A stretch of DNA of 64,000 nucleotides from Vespula vulgaris (taxonomy: Eukaryota; Arthropoda; Insecta; Hymenoptera; Vespidae), in NCBI RefSeq assembly GCF_905475345.1, contig NC_066606.1:2680001-2744000 (forward strand), in the 5' to 3' direction. The position numbers were made by a program, and so were the translations under genes. This document shows, in pieces, positions 58,823-64,000 of this stretch; the first letter of the stretch is position 1; every line of letters starts with the position of its first letter. The notes below the pieces were generated by a model, which was not told where the DNA came from, did not search any database, and was given only the letters and a program-made list of their open reading frames with translations.

Positions 58823-59995
58823 TTCGCTTGAATAAGCAATCTTGAGAATTTTCGATATAAAGAAGTATTAACGTTGTTTCTTTAAATGTACAATACTAAA
58901 CGAGTTGTTTTCTATTACTTTTTTTTTTCTTTTCTTTTCGTTTCGTTTCCGTTTCTTTTCAAGAAAATGAAATAATATGATATAATTTACTTTGTTTATT
59001 GAAATATGATAATATTATAATATTTTCAATAAATATATTATGTATAAAAGGGAATATTATTATATAGTGTTATTTATTTTCATATAAAATATCAAAAAAA
59101 AAGATAATAAACAAAATAAAAAGAAAGAAAAAAAGACAAACGATTATCCGACAATTCGGTACGTATAAATGACTTAAAAAATGAATAAATAAACAAATAA
59201 ATAAAAGTAAACCAACCGAGTAGTAAAGAAATAGAAAAAGAAAGAAAATATTTCAATTTCGTGAAACGCTTATCGACATTCTTAACATTCTTGGCTTTCT
59301 TGTGTTAATAATAAGAAACCTTCTTGGAGATGTGCAATTATGTAGGTGTAAGTGGAAACTGTCCAATAACATTTCTCTAACGTTGACCAACCCTAGAAAA
59401 AGGGGAAAAATTCGATGCTAGGAAGGAACTAGTTACTTTTCTCTTTCACAGAAAACGAAATGTACGTGGGCATTACTTGAAACGTAATAGAATGTGTTTC
59501 CGTTCGTTACTCAGACGTTAAGCGAAAGAAAAGAATTTCATTTTGTCAAAATCGATCACGAATATCCATTGTCAACGTTACGTAACAATTTTATTACTTA
59601 GTTCTATTTATATCTATTTTTTATTTATTTATTAATAATAACGATATCATGAGAAATCAAAAAAAAAAAAAAATTTTTAAACGTTATTAAATCTTAAAGA
59701 AGAGTTACGTATGCATGTATCTCTCTAAACAAAGCATAGATAAATATTAAAAAAAAAAAAAATCTACTTTTCGTTTATTAATAACAGCAATATTTCTAAG
59801 GATCATTTGTATATAGAAATTATTAAATATTAGAAGAGAATGTATCTCTGAAACAAAATATACGTATAAGTATCATAAAAAAGATAACAGATAAAAATCT
59901 GAGATCTGCGTGTAAGCGATGTAGTGAAAAAGAAAGAAAAAATAAATAAATAAATAAATAAATAAATAAAAATTAGAATTAAGATGAATTCGTAA

Positions 59996-60092
59996 CAATT
60001 CAATTCAATTCAATTCAATCCAATCCAATTCAATTCAATCCGATTCGATACAATTCGACTGAATTCAATTCCGTTCGACTCAACCGAATTCC
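59996..60092. repeat. Decaying CAATT pentanucleotide repeat
   Basis: Perfect CAATT units at the left give way to CAATC and CCAATT and then to scattered CGATT, CAATTCGACT and GAATTC words by 60092. The gradient suggests an old pentanucleotide array eroding from one end. Confidence 0.7.
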
Positions 60093-60094
60093 CG

Positions 60095-60560
60095 TTTCCG
60101 ATAGTTTCGGTCCTAGTGATTTTTTAGCATGATCGAAATTCGTAATTGAAATCCATGTAAGCGAGCCACTCGTACATTTTCTTTCCGTTCGATCTTGAAA
60201 TCAATTCGATCAACGGATCCAACGATGTAAATTACGACGGTGAGTTGAACTGGGACTTGAACTGGGACTTAAACCGAAACGTATGAATTGACCTTTAAAT
60301 AGATAAAGAAAGAGAGAGAGAGAGAGAGAGACAGAGAGAGATGACCCAATGGAAAAAAAAGTCCCACACTTATTCGATGTCCCGACTCGACGTTAACCGC
60401 GTTACTCCATCTTCCTTTAAGGATAAATGCCCTAAAACCCGATGGAAGAGTTTACGAAGAATCATAGGATAGTTTTACGATTGTAAAAGAAGCATTTCCC
60501 AAGGTCGTAGAATATTTTCTTACTTTTTCGTGCGAATTACGTTATAAAGGAGAAAAGAAA
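60095..60560. other. Complex block with a strong isolated 5' splice-site match
   Basis: After a degenerate CAATT repeat the sequence is complex to about 60300. It contains AAATTACGACG followed by GTGAGTTG (GT at 60240-60241), a near-consensus donor on the + strand. A 12-base unit TTGAACTGGGAC is repeated in tandem at about 60245-60270. A (GA)n tract at 60310-60341 separates a second complex part. A non-coding exon ending at 60239 would be compatible with the downstream exon at 63932, but there is no independent support. Confidence 0.15.
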
Positions 60561-60929
60561 GAAAGAAAGAAAGAAAAAAAAAAGAAGAGAGAGAGAGAGA
60601 GAGAGAGAAAATTGGTGCAGTCTTGCACGAGGTGTCCAACTGGAAAAATAAGAATCGAGCTCCATGGGGAATGACAAATTGCCATGGATTACGTTACCCA
60701 CTGTGTCACGACGAATTCTCTTCTTCGTTCACCCTCTCTCTTTCTTTCTCTCTCTCTTTCTTTCTCTCTCTCCTTCTCTTTTTCCGTCAGTACCACCACC
60801 ACCCTCCGAAAGTCCACCGTTAAACCCTGCGGCACTTTACCCTTCGTACGTCGTGAACGTTGAAAATATTACGCGCCAACTATTTCTCGATCCTACTGAA
60901 GGTCTTTACTTTCCAACGTAAGAAACTTC

Positions 60930-60932
60930 TTC

Positions 60933-60967
<35 letters not shown>

Positions 60968-60990
60968 TATTTCTTTATTTCTTTATTCTT
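60930..60990. repeat. (TTTC)n microsatellite
   Basis: TTTC units passing into TTTA. An ACGTAAGAAAC word just before it (60917) resembles a 5' splice site following a short open stretch, but without other support. Confidence 0.9.
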
Positions 60991-62166
60991 TCCGTCGTTT
61001 CTTTAAAAAGTATGCGCTAAAATATCAGAGAGAGAGAGAGAGAGAAGATAAATAACTTTCTTGTTAAATAATTATTTATATCGTTAGTCAAATATTTTCT
61101 ACGGCAAATTCAGAATCAGGTGATTATCATATATATTGTTAGGTATATAATTATATATCTAACATGTATACATATATAATTTTTATAGTTAATTATAATT
61201 TTTATAATTATTTTTTGTAGTTAATTTAAACATTAATTAAATCCTTAATTATATATATATAATATATACATACATGTATGCGTGTGTGTATTATATTTAA
61301 CATATATTTATATCATTCATTATCTTTATATTACTTATATCATCAACATATAATATATATATATATATATATATAATATAATTATATATCTAACACATAC
61401 ATATACAATAGAAATTCCTATAGAAATATAAACGTCACTTAATTCCTTAATAAATCATCCACTTTCATCAAATCAAATTTCTCAAAAACGATAATAACAA
61501 CGATGACGATAAAGGAGAAGAAAAAAAAATGTAGCAGAAAAAAAAACGAAAAGAAAAAAAGAAAGAATAGAAAAGAAAAGAAACGATTATTTATGAAAAT
61601 AATCCATTAAAAAATATCTCCCATATATCGAGCAATTACAATACTTCCCATAAATTCGTTCCCTCCCATAAACATACCTTTTTCCTAATATACAGTAATA
61701 ACTACTTTTCTTGTCTTCCAAGTTGAGCGAGAGAAACCACGAGACAACCGGTATGAAATACCGTTAATATAACTTTGGAACGTTGATTTATGCGAGTCCT
61801 ACCGCTACCTACCCCTTCTCTTTCCCTACGTTTACCCCTATCCACCCTTCTCCTTCTCCTCTTCTCCCTAAAGGTCTAGTCTCGTTGCAGCTGCTGCAAC
61901 GATGATGGTGACGAAGGGTTTGAAATATCCACCCCCATCGTGTGCCGTTACTACTACCACTACTACTATTGCTACATACATATGCATGTATGTTGGTCTA
62001 CTGTAACATCCACCCTCTTTCACCCTCATCGTCCACCCACCCTTACACAATCCTCGTTTTTCTTTTCTTGTTTTCGTCGGTTCGCTAGCGCGAAAACAAC
62101 GATGATCGTTGAACGTTGTTTATGACCTTCCATCAACAAACTTTTTCAACATCTTTTTTTGTCTTC

Positions 62167-62168
<2 letters not shown>

Positions 62169-62198
<30 letters not shown>

Positions 62199-62201
62199 CT
62201 T
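62169..62201. repeat. (TTC)n microsatellite
   Basis: TTC repeat ending in TTGCAG, so it resembles a polypyrimidine tract with a splice acceptor (AG at 62205-62206). What follows is further T/C-rich sequence with no coding exon, so I do not call a splice site. Confidence 0.9.
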
Positions 62202-62898
62202 GCAGACTTTTTTTCTTTTTTTTTTCTTCTTTTCTCTCTTTCTGTCTGTCTCTGTCAATCTCTCGAAAATCTTTCATTCCTTCCGCTCTATTTCATTTTT
62301 CGGATCGATCGAACTATCTCGTCTCGTCATTTAATATAATTAAACCACTACTTTCGCGTTATCTCTTATAATGTAATTCATCTTTCGTATCTCGCGATTA
62401 AAAGTTAAAGTTTTTTATTAAATGATAATTAAAAGAATGATTAAAGAAGAATGAAAGATAGGATAAAAAAAGGGAGAAGGTAAAAGATATTAATGATATA
62501 AATTTCTTATCGACATTAATTTTTTTCTAATATTGTTTATAAATAAAATCATGATTATTAAATGTTTTCTTAGAAAGGAGAAGTACAAGTTTTGTCTGTT
62601 GAATTATTGAATAGATGTTAGATCAATGGATCTATCTTTTTCATTGATCATTGATCATGTTGCTTCTATTTTCTTTTCTTTTCTTTCTTTTTTTTTCTTT
62701 CGGCGAACCAAGTTAATTTAAAACACATTTTGTAAATCAATTACGTAAAGTAAAAAACAAGTAAGTCAGAATGGGATGAAGATTTCGAAAAAAAAGAGAG
62801 GTTTTAAAAATTGGGTCAATTTTTGCCCGAGTCCTTGTTTGGTTTCTGATCCGATTATAATGTACCGATAAAAGAGACATTCGAACGTTCAGCAGTTA

Positions 62899-62974
62899 CT
62901 TAATTAATTAATTTATCGATCGATCGATTGATTGATTAATTAATTGATTGATTGATAGATTGATTGATTGATTG
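62899..62974. repeat. (TTAA)n / (CGAT)n / (TGAT)n tetranucleotide mosaic
   Basis: TTAATTAATTAA, then CGATCGATCGAT, then TGATTGATTGAT with AATTAATTGA interludes. Adjacent tetranucleotides differ by single substitutions. Confidence 0.9.
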
Positions 62975-63894
62975 GCGACCACGTAACAGAAGCTATCGAT
63001 TTAATATCTAATTAAATATTATAACCTATCACTTATGTTTTTTTAATTTTTTTTTTTTTTTGATGCCATTCATTCAGTCAATGCTTTCGAACGTTATCAA
63101 TCGATATTTTAAATTAATTGCAAGTACTTATAATTAATTTCTGAGTACGTAATTTAAATATATATCGGTATTTTATAGATCGAATTAATAAAAAAAATTA
63201 GAAAAATAAAAAAGAAAGATTATTAATAATTCAATTAAAATATTTGAGTTAATATAATATCACTCGTATCAATATTTATAATAAATCCAACTGCAATTCA
63301 ATGGTGTAATTATTTATATTGATCGCTTATATCACGTATCGATATTTTTACTTATTTGTTGAAATTGATTTATTTTCTTTTTGCCAACTAATATTAATCG
63401 AATTATACAATATATATACAATATATATATAAATACAATACACATACACATATATATATATGTATGTATGTATATATATTCGAATATTTCTTGTAGTTTC
63501 CATAATAAATTATAAATATCTTTAAAAGCATATATCTTTTTAATAAAATATTTTTAAATATAAGTTAACACAGTTAATACTAATATGACCCCAATTTTTT
63601 TAAATACCTATTTTATACATATATATATACGAATACTTTTTATACAAATTTATTTTACAAAATACCATTTATTCTAGAAAACATTTATCATTAACATCTA
63701 CTTATCACAATATATATTTATCATTAATAACAACCAACTATCCAACTATCCAAAACTCAGACCCATCCAAATTAATTCAAACATAAATCAATACGAATAA
63801 ACACCCCCTGAAAAATCTATCTTCCACAACAAAACAATAACAACAAAAACCAACTAAATTTCTCTTACATCGCAAACTAGAACAGTCCGTGTCT

Positions 63895-63931
63895 TTTGAT
63901 CGACATTCTTTAAATTCAATCTCCTCGACAG
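63895..63931 (+). other. Splice acceptor of the terminal exon
   Basis: The sequence ahead of the exon ends in CTCCTCGACAG followed by GGAACACG. A moderately pyrimidine-rich stretch (GTGTCTTTTGATCGACATTC, then TTTAAATTCAATCTCC) precedes the AG at 63930-63931, and no other AG occurs in the last 30 or so bases before it. This matches an ordinary insect 3' splice site of medium strength. No perfect branch point is obvious. The acceptor fixes the exon on the + strand and makes the upstream tens of kilobases at least partly intronic. Confidence 0.5.
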
Positions 63932-64000
63932 GGAACACGAAGAAGGACAAGAACCAGTTAGCGAAGGTGGAGCTAAAGGACGAGGAGAATCAAAGTGGGG
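63932..64000 (+). CDS. Probable internal coding exon, cut by the window end; gene not identified
   Basis: The last 69 bases differ sharply from everything before them: no simple repeat, many G-ending codons, and a splice acceptor directly upstream. Read with one base carried over from an earlier exon, the frame is open to the end and gives a hydrophilic, charged stretch beginning NTKKDKNQLAKV and continuing ELKDEENQSG. About 17 of 22 complete codons end in G or C, which is striking in such an A+T-rich window and favours this frame. A second frame (EHEEGQEPVSEGG..., starting at 63933) is also open; the third stops at 63959. The alternating Lys/Asp/Glu character would suit a cytoplasmic linker, tail or coiled region, but that is inference. 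I do not recognise the family. The donor of the preceding exon is not identifiable and may lie outside the window. Confidence 0.55.

Larger units (their letters stand above)
58312..59995. other. Non-coding stretch right of the motif cluster
   Basis: Complex to about 58420 (CCACGAAGCCACGCTCGGC), T/C-rich to 58520, GA and telomere-like tracts, A+T-rich 58950-59250, moderately complex 59270-59580 and (AATA)n 59940-59972. No gene. Confidence 0.6.
60561..63894. other. Presumed intron upstream of the terminal exon
   Basis: (GAAA)n/(GA)n 60550-60610, complex DNA 60610-60920 (open on the + strand in two frames, interrupted by TC), TTTC repeat, (AG)n 61028-61045, TA-rich 61130-61390, C/T-rich complex DNA 61790-62100 with repeated CCACCC words and (ACT)n, (TTC)n, tetranucleotide mosaic, TA 63415-63480, then A/C-rich DNA 63720-63860. 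Nothing here reads as an exon. Confidence 0.55.

Noticed and set aside
60200..60247. Exon ending at a near-consensus donor (ACGACG/GTGAGT)
   Set aside because: No acceptor or open frame is evident upstream; single donor matches are common in 64 kb, so it is noted only inside the regional entry.
62169..62206. (TTC)n followed by TTGCAG as a splice acceptor
   Set aside because: The sequence after it is again T/C-rich low complexity with no coding character.
1..64000. CRISPR arrays, bacterial operons, prophage or defence islands
   Set aside because: No regularly spaced repeats with unique spacers, no ribosome binding sites and no bacterial-type gene density; all repeats are microsatellites or local duplications.

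Overview
The window looks like non-coding DNA from an insect nuclear genome. A hymenopteran (ant, bee or wasp) is the best guess, but this is an inference from style, not from a recognised gene. By eye the sequence is well over two thirds A+T, yet CpG is common (CGATCG, TCGACG and ACGTACG runs everywhere), unlike vertebrate DNA. It is saturated with (TA)n, (GA)n/(TC)n, (AAT)n and (TATG)n microsatellites. There are no bacterial operons, ribosome binding sites, tRNAs, rRNAs or CRISPR arrays, and no open frame that reads as a known protein. The longest open frames (about 100-156 codons) are mostly translated microsatellites: poly-Ser/Leu from TC, Ile/Tyr from TA, Arg/Glu from GA.

The only segment I read as a likely protein-coding exon is the last 69 bases (63932-64000, + strand). 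It follows a good splice acceptor and is cut by the window end. The preceding 63.9 kb would then be one very long intron, or intron plus 5' flanking DNA, of a + strand gene whose identity cannot be told from about 22 codons. Two segments look like possible core promoters: a TATA box in a small CpG-dense island at 23.47 kb, and a TATA-like box with an initiator-like site 31 bases downstream at 37.33 kb. Either could be an alternative first exon, but neither is proven.

Between the microsatellites lie islands of ordinary-complexity sequence of 150-400 bases. They occur near 8.45, 16.86, 17.8, 20.0, 21.3, 23.3, 24.3, 27.8, 29.1, 30.5, 35.4, 37.0, 38.5, 39.3, 43.7, 50.65, 54.3, 56.65, 58.23 and 60.2 kb. 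These are the natural candidates for conserved non-coding elements or enhancers. The one with the clearest motif grammar is 58229-58311: four TAGGTAG heptamers, one TAGGTAA, three CAGGTG-type E-boxes and a TAATTAG homeodomain core.

The second theme is local duplication. At least ten places hold two to four diverged direct copies of a 56-215 base unit (7.9, 11.4, 20.55, 23.6, 31.2, 41.5, 47.5, 51.5, 52.6 and 55.2 kb), often around a microsatellite. One unit (7906-8265) has a third diverged copy 24 kb away at 32780-32917, so it is a dispersed repeat family. A 155-base inverted-repeat element (35173-35327) looks like a small foldback or MITE-like relic. I found no transposase, reverse transcriptase, viral gene or other clear gene system in this window.
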